From assembly GCF_015207255.1 (NCBI RefSeq), contig NZ_JADEXG010000034.1, forward strand, positions 1 through 51,781: a DNA stretch of 51,781 nt, written 5' to 3'. The notes under the pieces are model-generated. The model was given only the letters and a program-made list of their open reading frames with translations. It was not told where the DNA came from and ran no database searches. How positions within the stretch are numbered: position 1 is the first letter of the stretch; the number at the start of each line of letters is the position of its first letter. Positions 17,252 to 26,726 of this stretch are shown piece after piece. This stretch comes from Vasconcelosia minhoensis LEGE 07310 (lineage in GTDB: Bacteria > Cyanobacteriota > Cyanobacteriia > Phormidesmidales > Phormidesmidaceae). Made by a program: the position numbers and the translations under genes.

Positions 17252-18016
17252 TCATGAGTAAGCCGAGTGTACGCCCGACCACTGCCGCAGTCGCAAAGTT
17301 CCAAGCGCTTCACTGTCAACGGTGCATTGGGCCTCAGCGGGCCACCAGGTGTCTGCTGCTTTGAGGGCAAATTTGTCGCCATGTTTGGCGGGCCGCCCGT
17401 GCCCTGGGTAAGGCGGCGGTGGCCCGTAGACAACGCGGTTTGGGCGCAGCCGCATCAGCTTGTCACAGGCAATCTCAGCGCTCAGTTGGACGAAGCGCCC
17501 GCAGCCATATTCTGAATCCCAGAGTGACAAAGGCCGATGCTCAATCCCTTCACAGACCGTTTTGAGCTGTGCTGCTGCTTTCTCTAAGGGGGTCTCAAAA
17601 CTGGTGATGCGCTCGTGCAATAGGGGCAGCGCCCAGCTCCCTTGAGGTTCCGGCACACACACTAGCGTGCTGTAGCCTTGCCCAATCGTCACCGGGGCTG
17701 CTTCGGCATAGGCGGGGGGCTGGTGTTCATAGGTTCGCTCTTGCAGCGTTGGCGACCACAGTCGTGGCCAGGCGGTGTGGTCGCCCGCTAGCACCAGTTG
17801 CCCTGCGCTGGCGGTGGGCAGTTGCTCCGCGTAGAGCCCCATCAGCTTGCGACTCGGCGGCTGGCTGCGCGCCAGGCTTTTGTACAGGCTCGACCAGGCT
17901 CGCCGAAACACTGGCGATAGCGATAGCTCCGCAAAGCTGGTGATGCTACGGCTCGTCAGGACCGCATCCATCAAGTCAAATAGCCCATCACGGCCATTCC
18001 CCATCAGCTGATAGGC
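17252..18016 (-). pseudogene. Truncated DDE transposase (NF041680-type cyanobacterial family)
   Basis: 250 residues from an internal Met; the frame stays open to about 18016, where it meets the Tn3 remnant. Two catalytic Asp are visible, Asp75 in LAGDHTAW and Asp163 in LWDSEYG. The N-terminal part of the family (upstream of GNGRDGLFDLMDAVL) is missing, and the C-terminus stops early after LGTLRLRQWSG; full members are about 400 residues. No terminal inverted repeats were found. It is a dead insertion-sequence fragment lodged against the Tn3 relic. The family name is from memory. Confidence 0.75.
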
Positions 18017-18797
18017 GCGCTATTCTCGATTCGCTCGAAAACCTGGTAGAAACGCTCGAAGCAGGTGGCCAGTCTTTTCGAGCGCGGCTGCAAGCGAGGA
18101 TGCGCTCGGCTTACGTGCATCACTACCGACAGATGCTGCCTCGTCTGCTGAAGATCTTAGACTTCCGCTGTGACAGCCCTCATCTAGCACCGTTGCTCTC
18201 AGCCATCGAGCTATTGAAGAAATATGCGGATCACCCCGGTTCCACTTACCCTACTGGCGTCGAGGTGCCGGTTGAAGGCGTGATCCGCAACGATTGGCAA
18301 ACCGCCGCGCAATCAGAGAATGCTGACGGCGTAATCTCGGTGGACCGAGTAGTCTACGAGATTGGCGTACTGCGGACTCTGCGAGAGAAGCTACGTTGCT
18401 AGGAAGTCTGGGTTCCCGGTGCCAAGCGCTACCGTAACCCGGCTCATGACGTCCCCAAAGACTTCGAACAACAGCGATTCAGGAAGGGCTCAACGTGGTT
18501 GAGAACTGGAACAGCGCCAACAGCTTCATCTTCTATGGCAAGAGCGGTGAGTTTGCCACCAACCGGATGGCTATGCAGGAACTGTCGATGCTCTGCTTAG
18601 ATCTGCTCCAGATCAGTTTGGTCTACGTCAACACCTTGATGATCCAGCAGGTGTTAGCCGAGCAGGTGTGGCTGGAGCGCATGGGTCAAGACGAGCTGCG
18701 GGCGCTGACGCCGTTAATCTACGCCCACGTCAATCCCTATGGGCGTTTCAGCCTCGACATGAGTACCAGACTGGAGATTGAGGCAGTAGCTCCCTGA
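18010..18797 (+). pseudogene. Decayed Tn3-family transposase TnpA
   Basis: The forward reading is Tn3-like throughout. A first block (18016-18399) includes ARMRSAYVHHYRQMLPRLL, GSTYPTGVEVPVEGV and LREKLRC, then a TAG at 18400 and [16 protein letters not shown]. After a frame change comes [20 protein letters not shown] and finally [20 protein letters not shown]. Intact TnpA is about 1000 residues; here the catalytic middle is deleted, the N-terminal half is absent and a stop interrupts. The 38-bp terminal repeats and resolvase were not seen. Confidence 0.85.
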
Positions 18798-19001
18798 TGA
18801 AGGGAGAAGCAATAACCTAAACTTATAAATTGAGGACATTTTTTCGGGTGCTGGCACCTATCCCGGTCCTTATTGCCCCTGGTGACAGCTTCGCTTCAAT
18901 TACCCCTAGATCGGCTAGATGAAGCTGACCCAGCAGATGTCTCGCGAGACACTGGAGACTGCGATGAGCATCGTTCATTGCATCGCGATCGCTTAGTTTG
19001 C

Positions 19002-19283
19002 CTACACGTCTATGACCGGGCCGTCTTCCAGTTCAGCATCAGCGGTCGCTGTAGTCGGCTTGCGGCTGTTCAAGTAGTCTCGCACCAGCGAGGACACTTC
19101 CGTAAGCAGAAGCGTTGCGAGCACGCCATCGTCAATCCAGCCAATGATGGGAATGAAATCGGGCGCAATGTCGATCGGGCTAACCAGATAGGCTAGCGAT
19201 CCGAGAATGATTAGCCAGCGATATTTAGGATTGCGCAAGGCATTCCGGTACCAGTCGTAGAAAGCTTTGGCAGGGTTTTTCAT
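19002..19283 (-). CDS. DUF1232 (YkvA-like) small membrane protein
   Basis: 93 residues. The family signature YLVSPIDIAPDFIPIIGWIDD lies at about residues 32-52 (given as a position, with conserved SPIDxxPDxxP core), between two hydrophobic segments, and an acidic tail follows. DUF1232 proteins are widespread; their biochemical role is unsettled. It is transcribed in the same direction as lysC but 127 bp beyond the 38-residue gene. Confidence 0.88.
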   Translation of the reverse strand: MKNPAKAFYDWYRNALRNPKYRWLIILGSLAYLVSPIDIAPDFIPIIGWIDDGVLATLLLTEVSSLVRDYLNSRKPTTATADAELEDGPVIDV

Positions 19284-19409
19284 AGCGAATTGAGCTTAGT
19301 AGACGTTATTGCTAATGTTCGCAAGCTTAGCGAAGCTTTCCCAGTGGTGATATCCCCCTGCGGTCAAGACGTTTCCCCTCTGCGGTACCCCTTTTGGAAT
19401 CTTTCGGGA

Positions 19410-19526
19410 TTACTTTCGCCAGGGCCAGCGCGTCCCCATCTCAGTCAGCGCTGAGAAAATCAGATAGCCCACCAGCAGCCCCACGCCAGCTAAAAAAGGA
19501 ATCCAGTCAGAATGCATCGGCGTCAT
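19410..19526 (-). CDS. 38-residue membrane protein directly downstream of lysC
   Basis: Starting at the ATG 19526 on the minus strand, five bases after the lysC stop, the product begins MTPMHSDWIPFLAGVGLLV. It continues through one hydrophobic helix and ends GTRWPWRK. The single predicted transmembrane helix, positively charged end and tight spacing to lysC support a real small gene translated by re-initiation or coupling; no separate ribosome binding site is visible. Function unknown. It may belong to the class of unannotated cyanobacterial small membrane proteins. Confidence 0.6.
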   Translation of the reverse strand: MTPMHSDWIPFLAGVGLLVGYLIFSALTEMGTRWPWRK

Positions 19527-19531
19527 GCAAA

Positions 19532-21337
19532 TTAAGCAGGTACTTCTATCGCCTTGCGCCCTGCCAGGTCAAAGGCCGCATGCACCGCTTTTAGGGCATT
19601 TACGCCCTGGTCTTGATCCACAACGCAGCTGATTTTAATCTCTGAAGTGGCGATCATCTGGATGTTAATCTGCTCGGCGGCGAGGGCTTTGAACATATCT
19701 GCCGCGACGCCGGGGCGGTAGATCATGCCGACGCCGACAATGCTGACTTTCGCGATCGCGGTATCTACCATTACCTCACCGCAGCCCAGCTCCGCCGCCG
19801 CCGAGCGCAGAATCTCGCGGGCCAGCTCGGCCTCGGCCTGGCTGACGGTGAAGGCTATATCCCGGGTGGTCAAACCCCGATGCAGGCGGCAGCGCTGGGA
19901 CTGAATAATCATGTCTACGCTGATGCCCCGGTCGGCCAGAATCTGGAAAATTCGAGCCGCCATACCGGGCCGATCGGGCACCTGGCGAATGGCCAAGCGG
20001 GCCTGATTCAGGTCCAGCGCCGCACCGCGGACCGCTGGGGTCTGAGCGGGAACGCCTTCCCCCAGCCGGGCCGGAGAGCTGGTGACGTCAAACGCCTGGC
20101 AGAGGGTGGCAATGGCGCGATCGCAGTCCTCGGCATCGATCGTGCAGCTCACCTTCACCTCGGAAGTGGCGATCATCTGAATATTAATGCCGGCGGCGGC
20201 CAGGCTGGAGAACATCTGGGCGGCCACGCCGGGGCGGCCAATCATCCCCGCTCCGGCGATGCTGACCTTAGCGATGCGGCGAGCGATCATTACCTCGGCC
20301 TGGTCGGCGGCAGTGGGGTCGAGTCTGAGGGCGGGCGCGATCGCATCGGCGACAGACTCGGCCCGAGTGAGCGAAGTGCTGTCTACTGTGAAAGCAATGT
20401 CGTTGGAGTTGCCCTCATGGATGGACTGAATAATCAGGTCTACGTTCAGCTCCTGGCTGGCAATCTCGCCGAACAGCTGCGCCGCTACGCCGGGCCGGTC
20501 GGGCACCCGCAGCAGGGCTACTTTAGCCTGGTCGGTATCGAACTCGACCGCGTCTACCGGATGGGCAATCTCCAAACCGTCTAGCGGTCGGGGCTGGGGC
20601 ACCGGCGAAACCACGACCGTACCGGGGTCGTCACTCCAGCTGGAGCGGACGGCTAGGGTAACACCATAGTTGCGAGCAATCTCCACTGCCCGGGGATGCA
20701 GGACGCTCGCCCCCAGGCTGGCCAGCTCCAGCATCTCATCGCAGGTAATCTCGCGCAGCAGCTGAGCCGTCGGCACCAGGCGGGGATCGGCGGTGAGAAT
20801 GCCGGGCACGTCGGTATAGATTTCACAGCAGTCGGCCTGGAGCGCCGCCGCCAGGGCCACCGCAGAAGTATCCGAGCCGCCCCGGCCCAGGGTAGTAATT
20901 TCTAAGTCGTTAGTCTGGCTGATACCCTGGAAGCCCGCAACGACGATCACCTTGCCCTCGTTGAGGTGGCGCTGCAGCCGATCGGTGCTGATGCTGAGGA
21001 TGCGGGCACGGCTGTGTTCGGCCTCAGTGACGATGCCCACCTGCATTCCGGTGAGGGAAATCGCCGCCTGACCCCGCTCCTGGAGCGCCATGCTGAGCAG
21101 CGAAATCGAGACCTGCTCGCCAGTCGAGAGCAGCATATCCATCTCGCGACGGCTGGGGCGGCTGGAAATTTCGTTGGCCAGCTGCACTAGCACGTCGGTG
21201 CTTTTGCCCATGGCCGAAACGACCACGACCACTGAGTTGCCCGCCTCAACCGTGCGCTGCACCCGCTCAGCCACCGCCTGAATCCGCTCCACGCTGCCGA
21301 CGGAAGTCCCCCCGTATTTCTGGACGATTAACGCCAT
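19532..21337 (-). CDS. lysC: Aspartate kinase
   Basis: 601 residues, the long cyanobacterial form. It phosphorylates aspartate, the first step towards lysine, threonine, methionine and diaminopimelate. The kinase domain occupies residues 1-245 with KYGGTSVGS at 7-15, the GRGGSDTSA loop near 151-159 and the DPR motif near 184. Four ACT domains follow in two pairs (about 271-335, 355-418, 448-510, 528-592), each pair having the GxGM and VPDRPG elements. Enzymes with four ACT domains are feedback-controlled by lysine and threonine. A tiny membrane protein gene follows with five bases between. Confidence 0.96.
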   Translation of the reverse strand: MALIVQKYGGTSVGSVERIQAVAERVQRTVEAGNSVVVVVSAMGKSTDVLVQLANEISSRPSRREMDMLLSTGEQVSISLLSMALQERGQAAISLTGMQVGIVTEAEHSRARILSISTDRLQRHLNEGKVIVVAGFQGISQTNDLEITTLGRGGSDTSAVALAAALQADCCEIYTDVPGILTADPRLVPTAQLLREITCDEMLELASLGASVLHPRAVEIARNYGVTLAVRSSWSDDPGTVVVSPVPQPRPLDGLEIAHPVDAVEFDTDQAKVALLRVPDRPGVAAQLFGEIASQELNVDLIIQSIHEGNSNDIAFTVDSTSLTRAESVADAIAPALRLDPTAADQAEVMIARRIAKVSIAGAGMIGRPGVAAQMFSSLAAAGINIQMIATSEVKVSCTIDAEDCDRAIATLCQAFDVTSSPARLGEGVPAQTPAVRGAALDLNQARLAIRQVPDRPGMAARIFQILADRGISVDMIIQSQRCRLHRGLTTRDIAFTVSQAEAELAREILRSAAAELGCGEVMVDTAIAKVSIVGVGMIYRPGVAADMFKALAAEQINIQMIATSEIKISCVVDQDQGVNALKAVHAAFDLAGRKAIEVPA

Positions 21338-21605
21338 GTCCCCATCAAAACTCAGGTCGCATTCAGTCTAAATAACTTATCAAAAAAATAGCCCAGCTTT
21401 ATCTAACTTTGGAGTTTTGTAAACGCCGATTAGCAGGCGCTGAGCGCCATTCGCCGAGTTTAGCCGTGACGCTCTGGCCAGGGCAACCCCTCAAAATATA
21501 GAGAATTATTAAAAAAAAGCTGTGAAGTGTAGCGATTGTACTGGGGCTAGCCGCGCATCGAACTGTAAAATTATCCATAGAAATTTAACAATTGGTTGCA
21601 TTCCC

Positions 21606-23000
21606 ATGACGGCAGTCCTCAGCCCGCCCGTTTCAACCCCCGCCACCCAGCAGTCGCCGCACCATGTCGTCATCGTTGGCGGTGGCTTTGGCGGACTCTA
21701 TGCTGCCAAGGCGCTGGGCGACGCCCGCATCAAGGTAACGCTAGTGGACAAGCGCAACTTTCACCTGTTTCAGCCGCTGCTTTACCAGGTTGCCACGGGT
21801 GGGCTATCGGCGGGGGACATTTCTTCACCGCTGCGGGCAATTTTGAGCAAGCAGAAAAACGTCCGGGTGCTGATGGGCGAAGTCGTCGATATCAATCCGC
21901 GACGGCAGCAGATTGCGATTAAAAATGGCGAGACGATTCCCTACGATACGCTAATCGTCGCTACGGGCTCCAGCCACCATTACTTTGGCCGGGATGAGTG
22001 GGCAAAGATTGCACCGGGGATGAAGACGATTGAAGACGCGCTGGAGGTGCGGCGGCGGATTCTGCTCGCCTTTGAATCGGCAGAAAAGGAAATGAATCCC
22101 GAGCGGCGGAAGGCGCTGCTCACCTTTTTCGTCGTCGGCGGTGGCCCCACTGGCGTGGAGCTGGCCGGCGCGATCGCGGAGCTGGCCTACGAAACCCTGC
22201 GGGAAGACTTCCGCACGATCAATCCAACCGAAACCAAGATTGTCCTACTAGAGGGGATGGACCGCGTCCTGCCGCCCTACCCCCCTGAGCTGTCTGTCGC
22301 AGCGGAGAAGTCGCTGCGCAAGCTGGGCGTCGAGGTGCGGACAAAGACGCTGGTGACCGAAATCGACGGCGACGTGGTGACGTTGAAAAGTGGCGATCGC
22401 GTTGAGCAAACGCAGGCTTACACCGTTCTCTGGGCGGCTGGCATTAAGGCCTCTCCCATGGGTCAGGCGATTGCTGAAAAAACCGGGGCTGAGCTCGACC
22501 GGACCGGCCGGGTGATTGTCGAACCTGACCTTAGCGTGCCGGGCTATGACAATATTTTCATCGCGGGCGACCTGGCCCACTATGCCCACCAGGGTGACAA
22601 GCCGCTGCCGGGGACGGCGGCGACGGCGATGCAGCAGGGCAGCTACCTAGCCACGTCGATTAAAGGTCGGGTTGCCGGTAAACCCACGACGGCTTTTCGC
22701 TACAAGGACAGCGGCAGCATGGCCGTGATCGGCCGCAACGAAGCCGTCGCCAACCTCAACTTTGCCAAATTCTCGGGCTTCCCAGCTTGGCTAATCTGGG
22801 TCTTCGTCCACATCTACTATCTGATTGAATTTGACAACAAGCTGCTAGTGATGATGCAGTGGGCCTGGCACTATTTCACCAGCCAGCGCGGCGCTCGCCT
22901 GATCACCGGGAATGACTCTATCCCAGCGCTCTCTCAGCAGGTGATGAATGAGATGGCTGAGGCCGAACCGGTGAACAATCCGGAAATGGTTGAAGCATAA
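21606..23000 (+). CDS. Type II NADH dehydrogenase (NDH-2-like NAD(P)/FAD oxidoreductase)
   Basis: 464 residues from the ATG at 21606; the frame is open 28 codons further upstream but that part is unlike the family. GGGFGG at 25-30 binds FAD, a second Rossmann motif VVGGGPTGVELAG (about 177-189) binds NAD(P)H, and IFIAGDLAHY near 317-326 is the second FAD contact. Two C-terminal amphipathic helices (FPAWLIWVFVHIYYLI onward) anchor the protein to the membrane, where it passes electrons from NAD(P)H to plastoquinone without pumping protons. Single gene with its own leader, divergent from lysC. Confidence 0.92.
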   Translation: MTAVLSPPVSTPATQQSPHHVVIVGGGFGGLYAAKALGDARIKVTLVDKRNFHLFQPLLYQVATGGLSAGDISSPLRAILSKQKNVRVLMGEVVDINPRRQQIAIKNGETIPYDTLIVATGSSHHYFGRDEWAKIAPGMKTIEDALEVRRRILLAFESAEKEMNPERRKALLTFFVVGGGPTGVELAGAIAELAYETLREDFRTINPTETKIVLLEGMDRVLPPYPPELSVAAEKSLRKLGVEVRTKTLVTEIDGDVVTLKSGDRVEQTQAYTVLWAAGIKASPMGQAIAEKTGAELDRTGRVIVEPDLSVPGYDNIFIAGDLAHYAHQGDKPLPGTAATAMQQGSYLATSIKGRVAGKPTTAFRYKDSGSMAVIGRNEAVANLNFAKFSGFPAWLIWVFVHIYYLIEFDNKLLVMMQWAWHYFTSQRGARLITGNDSIPALSQQVMNEMAEAEPVNNPEMVEA

Positions 23001-23001
23001 G

Positions 23002-23121
23002 CTACTGGAGGGTTGATATCGGATAGGCTAATAGGTGGCGATCGCGGCTCGTATCGGTGCCATCGTCAAAGGCGAGATAGAGATACTCCTCTACGGTCAT
23101 TTTGGCCGGTGACTGAGCCAT
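23002..23121 (-). pseudogene. N-terminal fragment of a Uma2 (DUF820) nuclease gene
   Basis: From ATG 23121 the frame reads MAQSPAKMTVEEYLYLAFDD and continues GTDTSRDRHLLAYPIS to a stop at 23002. The block MTVEEYLxFDDGTDTR is the standard start of many cyanobacterial Uma2 proteins (about 190 residues); everything beyond is gone, and a two-residue insertion is present. Non-functional remnant. Confidence 0.65.
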
Positions 23122-23151
23122 GGGAGTCAAGTTTACGCAAATCTATTGCTA

Positions 23152-23590
23152 TTATGCCTCAAGGCAGCCAGACGCATACTGGCCAGGAGTGATGCCCGTC
23201 AGCCGTTTGAAATGGCGGTTCAGGCGGCTCTGGTCGCTGAAGCCAGTTTCGAGCGCGGCGGCAGCGATGGGCATGCCGCTGGCCAAAAGCGCTTTAGCCC
23301 CGGTGACCCACAGCTGCACCAGGTAAGCGTGGGGCGGACCGCAGGATACAGGGTGCGATAGGTCCAGCCCTCTGGCCCGCCCGCTTGGCCGGTATGGACT
23401 TCGCCAGGATGAATTAGGGCCAGGCTGCCAGCGACGGCCTGGTGCAGAGCACCGCGATAGTGAAACGCCTCAATGCCAGATTCGATCAGGGCAATGACAT
23501 AGCTATCGTGAGTGTGGCGGGAGTTTGCAGCAGGGATTGGCCAGACCCAGGCCGATTGAGGAGCATAGTAGTAGAGTAAAGCGTATCAGT
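23152..23590 (-). pseudogene. Decayed AraC-family regulator
   Basis: One minus-strand frame reads an AraC-type cupin: SRHTHDSYVIALIESGIEAF, then HYRGALHQAVAGSLALIHPG, EVHTGQAGGPEGWTYRTLYP. It then loses phase. A second frame continues with the DNA-binding domain: AYLVQLWVTGAKALLASG, ALETGFSDQSRLNRHFKRLT, GITPGQYASG and a stop at 23152. About 60 residues between the two parts are missing, and no start codon remains upstream. The right end overlaps the promoter region of the YihY gene. Confidence 0.8.
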
Positions 23591-23610
23591 TATGAAGAGG
23601 AGCACGGCAG

Positions 23611-24522
23611 GTGAGCTTGAAACGGTTGGGGCGGCTTTTGCGGGAGGCGTTGCAGGAATGGGGACGGGATAAGTCGTCCCGGCTGGCGGCGGCGCTGGCT
23701 TACTACACCGTATTTTCACTGGCTCCGCTGCTGGTGATTGTGATCGCGATCGCGAGCTTCTTCTTTGACCAGGCCGCCGCCCGCGAGCAGATTACTCAGC
23801 AAATCCAAAGCCTAATCGGTTCTCAAGGCGCAGAAGCGGTTGGTACGGTCTTGGACAATGCCAACCGGCCCGGTGAAAATACCAGTCTGATTGCTTCGCT
23901 GATTAGCATTGTGATTTTGCTATTTGGCGCCACCGGCGTTTTTGTCCAGCTTCAGGACGCGCTGAACACCATTTGGAATGTCGAAGCCCAGCCTCAAAAT
24001 GCGGCTAAGGGCTTCATCCGCAAGCGTATTCTCTCCTTTGCCATGCTGCTGACAATCGGCTTCTTGCTCATTGTTTCCCTAGTGGTCAGCACCGCTATTT
24101 CGGCCCTGTCGGGGTACCTCAGCAGCGCTTTACCAGGCTTCGATGTCCTCTGGCAGTTACTGAATACGGTCGTGTCCCTCGGCATTTTGACCCTACTCTT
24201 TGCCCTGTTGTTCAAGTATGTGCCCGATGTCAAAATTGCCTGGAGCGATGTTTGGATCGGGTCGCTGGTGACGTCTGTGCTGTTTACGATCGGCAAATTT
24301 GCGCTTGGGGCTTACCTTGGCAATAGCGGTTTTGGCTCGGCCTACGGCGCCGCGGGCTCGTTTATTCTGATCTTGGCCTGGGTTTACTATTCGGCTCAGA
24401 TTCTCTTCTTCGGGGCGGAACTCACTCAGGTGTACGCGCGCCGCTATGGCTCTCAGATTTTGCCCGATAGCCATGCCGTCTCTACCTTGCCTGAAACAGA
24501 AGTATCTCAAGACCAAGAATAA
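23611..24522 (+). CDS. YihY/UPF0761 family inner-membrane protein
   Basis: 303 residues from a GTG preceded by GAAGAGGAG. The family hallmark, an N-terminal amphipathic REALQEWGRDKSSRLAAALAY stretch at residues 10-30 leading into the first membrane helix, is present, followed by five more hydrophobic helices, GATGVFVQLQDALNTIWNV between helices and AAGSFILILAWVYYSAQI near the end. The family was formerly labelled ribonuclease BN by mistake; the true function (possibly transport or envelope integrity) is not settled. The last about 30 residues are polar and cytoplasmic. Confidence 0.9.
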   Translation: MSLKRLGRLLREALQEWGRDKSSRLAAALAYYTVFSLAPLLVIVIAIASFFFDQAAAREQITQQIQSLIGSQGAEAVGTVLDNANRPGENTSLIASLISIVILLFGATGVFVQLQDALNTIWNVEAQPQNAAKGFIRKRILSFAMLLTIGFLLIVSLVVSTAISALSGYLSSALPGFDVLWQLLNTVVSLGILTLLFALLFKYVPDVKIAWSDVWIGSLVTSVLFTIGKFALGAYLGNSGFGSAYGAAGSFILILAWVYYSAQILFFGAELTQVYARRYGSQILPDSHAVSTLPETEVSQDQE

Positions 24523-24688
24523 AAGTATGTCTAGCAAATGGCTGAGGTGAATTTACTGAAGCCTATAGACATAGAGAAAAGCTGTCCCAAGCGACCTGTA
24601 GAAAATACTGAACTTGCAACAACGCCTTTTTAATATCTAAATCTGGTATTGACTGACTGCGCTTTTTATAAATCTCAGATTGTAGAGA

Positions 24689-24814
24689 TTACAGCCCGAG
24701 TTTGATCGCTTTCCAGTGCCGTTTACGATTGAGTCGCCGATCAAGTAGCTACTGCTCTTCAATACTGAGGGACTGAATGATTTGAACTAAGGATTCGATG
24801 AGCTGTATGTTCAC
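24689..24814 (-). pseudogene. Antitoxin-like gene fragment with internal amber
   Basis: From a GTG at 24814 the frame reads MNIQLIESLVQIIQSLSIEE, Q, TAG, then LLDRRLNRKRHWKAIKLGL and stop. The first block is the usual start of cyanobacterial antitoxins of the 'ESLVQxIxSLxxEEQxLL' kind paired with PIN toxins. No toxin gene follows. The rest of the interval 24523-24847 holds nothing recognisable. Confidence 0.5.
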
Positions 24815-24847
24815 CTCTGCTCACGCTTTTCCTGGGGCTACTCTGAT

Positions 24848-26539
24848 TCAGCTGGCAGCGGCTAGCTGTCCTTCTAGGGTAACGTCAAAAATTTCTTCGA
24901 AGCAGGCTTTTTTATAGTCCAGGTTCCACAGCTCCAGGTCGCAGTTGTCGTTGGCATTAGTGGGCGTGAGAGTGATGGTGAACCGCTTTGACTTTTTGTC
25001 ATAGCTGGATTGGAAAGTCGCGATCGCGCCAATCCGCCGACGGTCCATGGCGACGGCCAGCCGCAGAATCGCGCTGAGCTGGTCCACCAGCTTGCGGTCC
25101 TGCTTGGTCAGCAGATTGCTGTAGCTCTCGTGCTTTTTCTTGGGCTGGCTGCGGCGGTGGTAGCGGGCCAGGTTGGCGATAATTTCCACCTCGGTTTCGG
25201 TAAAGCCGAGCAGCTCGCCGTGGCGGATCAGGTAGTAGGAATGCTTGTGGTGGGAGGAGTGGCTAACAAAGTGGCCGCTGTTGTGGAGGATGGCGGCGGC
25301 CCAGAGGTGCTCTCGCTGAAGGTCGCCCCAGTCGTGCAGGATGCCCTGGGTTTGGTCGAATAGCTGCACGGCAAATTTAGCAATCTGCTCGGCGTGGGGC
25401 AGATCGACCTGGTACTTATGGGCGGTCTTGAATACGCTGCGATCGCGCACCGACTGCTGAAACTGCATTCGGTCTTCGATTAGCCCATGGGTCAGCATCC
25501 AGTCTACGACCACTCCTTCGCGCAGGGCACGCTCGCAGATGGTGACGCTTTCGACCCCCAGCAGCTGCATTGCCACCTGCAAAATGACCGCCCCGGCGAC
25601 GATGATTTCGGCCCGTCGGGGAGACATATCTGCCAGCGCCAGCCTTTCTTTATAGTCTATCTGGCGCAGCCGATCGACCCAGCGGTTCAGGTCCTTTGCG
25701 GTAAAGCAGTAGCCGTTGAGCGGGTCAGGCTCGTAGCCGAGCTGCTCGACCGCAATCAGCATACCCAGACTCTCGATGGTGCCAGAGGTGCCGATCAGCT
25801 GGAGCGTCTCGCCCGGCTCCAGCTGTCCCTTTAGCTCATCGATGGTGGGCTCTAGCATGCCGTGGACGTAGGCCCGCAGGTAGTTATACTCTGAGTCTTT
25901 GAGCGGGTCGCTGCTCACCAGCTGCGCCGTCAGCCGCACCGCACCCACTTTGCTGCTGCTGAGAAATCGATGCGGCCCGCCCGTGCCCAGAATCAGCTCG
26001 GTCGACCCGCCGCCGATATCGACAATCACGTGGGGCTGACTGTGCAGCTCGACGCCAGAGAGCACCCCCAGGTAAATTCGCCGCGCCTCTTCGGTACCCG
26101 AAATCAGGTTGATGCTCAGCCCCACCTCTTTCTTCACCTGCTCTAGAAAAGCCTGACCGTTCTTCGCCTCTCGAACGGCGCTGGTAGCTACCGCGACCAC
26201 GTCGTCGGCCTGGCAGCTTTCGGCTATTTTGAGGAACCGCTTCAGGGCCGCGATCGCGCGCTGTATGGCGTTGCGGGTGAGGTTGCCGGTCTTTTCGTGA
26301 AAGTCGCCTAGCCGAACAGTATCTTTTGCCTTTTCGACAATGGTGAAGGTCGGCAGGGCAGGCTGAATTTTAACCACCACCATGTGAATGGAGTTGGTGC
26401 CGACGTCGATGGCGGCTAAGGTGTAGGTTTCCTGATTGGCCAGGCGGCCCTGAGAAGTGGACGCCAGGGATGGGGCAGTTGATGAAGCAAGTAAACGGGT
26501 AGACTTCAGCTGGGACGCTGGGGCCGTGGTTTCAACCAT
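24848..26539 (-). CDS. ppx: Exopolyphosphatase, Ppx/GppA family
   Basis: 563 residues. It hydrolyses inorganic polyphosphate and may act on pppGpp. An ASKHA ATPase fold shows IDVGTNSIHMVVV at 44-56 (phosphate-1 loop), the catalytic Glu150 in SGTEEARRIYLG and VDIGGGSTELILG at 173-185 (phosphate-2 loop). Residues about 370-560 form the HD-like helical C-terminal domain, with HNSGHFVSHSSHH. The N-terminal 38 residues are a low-complexity extension. The gene stands alone, with 187 bp between it and the ParA-like gene upstream. Confidence 0.95.
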   Translation of the reverse strand: MVETTAPASQLKSTRLLASSTAPSLASTSQGRLANQETYTLAAIDVGTNSIHMVVVKIQPALPTFTIVEKAKDTVRLGDFHEKTGNLTRNAIQRAIAALKRFLKIAESCQADDVVAVATSAVREAKNGQAFLEQVKKEVGLSINLISGTEEARRIYLGVLSGVELHSQPHVIVDIGGGSTELILGTGGPHRFLSSSKVGAVRLTAQLVSSDPLKDSEYNYLRAYVHGMLEPTIDELKGQLEPGETLQLIGTSGTIESLGMLIAVEQLGYEPDPLNGYCFTAKDLNRWVDRLRQIDYKERLALADMSPRRAEIIVAGAVILQVAMQLLGVESVTICERALREGVVVDWMLTHGLIEDRMQFQQSVRDRSVFKTAHKYQVDLPHAEQIAKFAVQLFDQTQGILHDWGDLQREHLWAAAILHNSGHFVSHSSHHKHSYYLIRHGELLGFTETEVEIIANLARYHRRSQPKKKHESYSNLLTKQDRKLVDQLSAILRLAVAMDRRRIGAIATFQSSYDKKSKRFTITLTPTNANDNCDLELWNLDYKKACFEEIFDVTLEGQLAAAS

Positions 26540-26726
26540 TGCAGCAGGTCATTACAGTAAGTGAATGGAGCGTATCCTTATCCTACAGAGGGGCTATCCG
26601 GTTAAAAGAATGGGTCAGGGTACCTTTATCAGTACTTCAAGGCCGCTTTATGCTTTAGATTACCATCCCGGTTCCAAATATTCGCTTGGGTGAAAAAATA
26701 CGCTTTCTCCAATTTTTGACACCCCA

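Noticed and set aside
19880-20584. 234-codon frame opposite lysC
   Set aside because: Antisense shadow of the highly conserved aspartate kinase.
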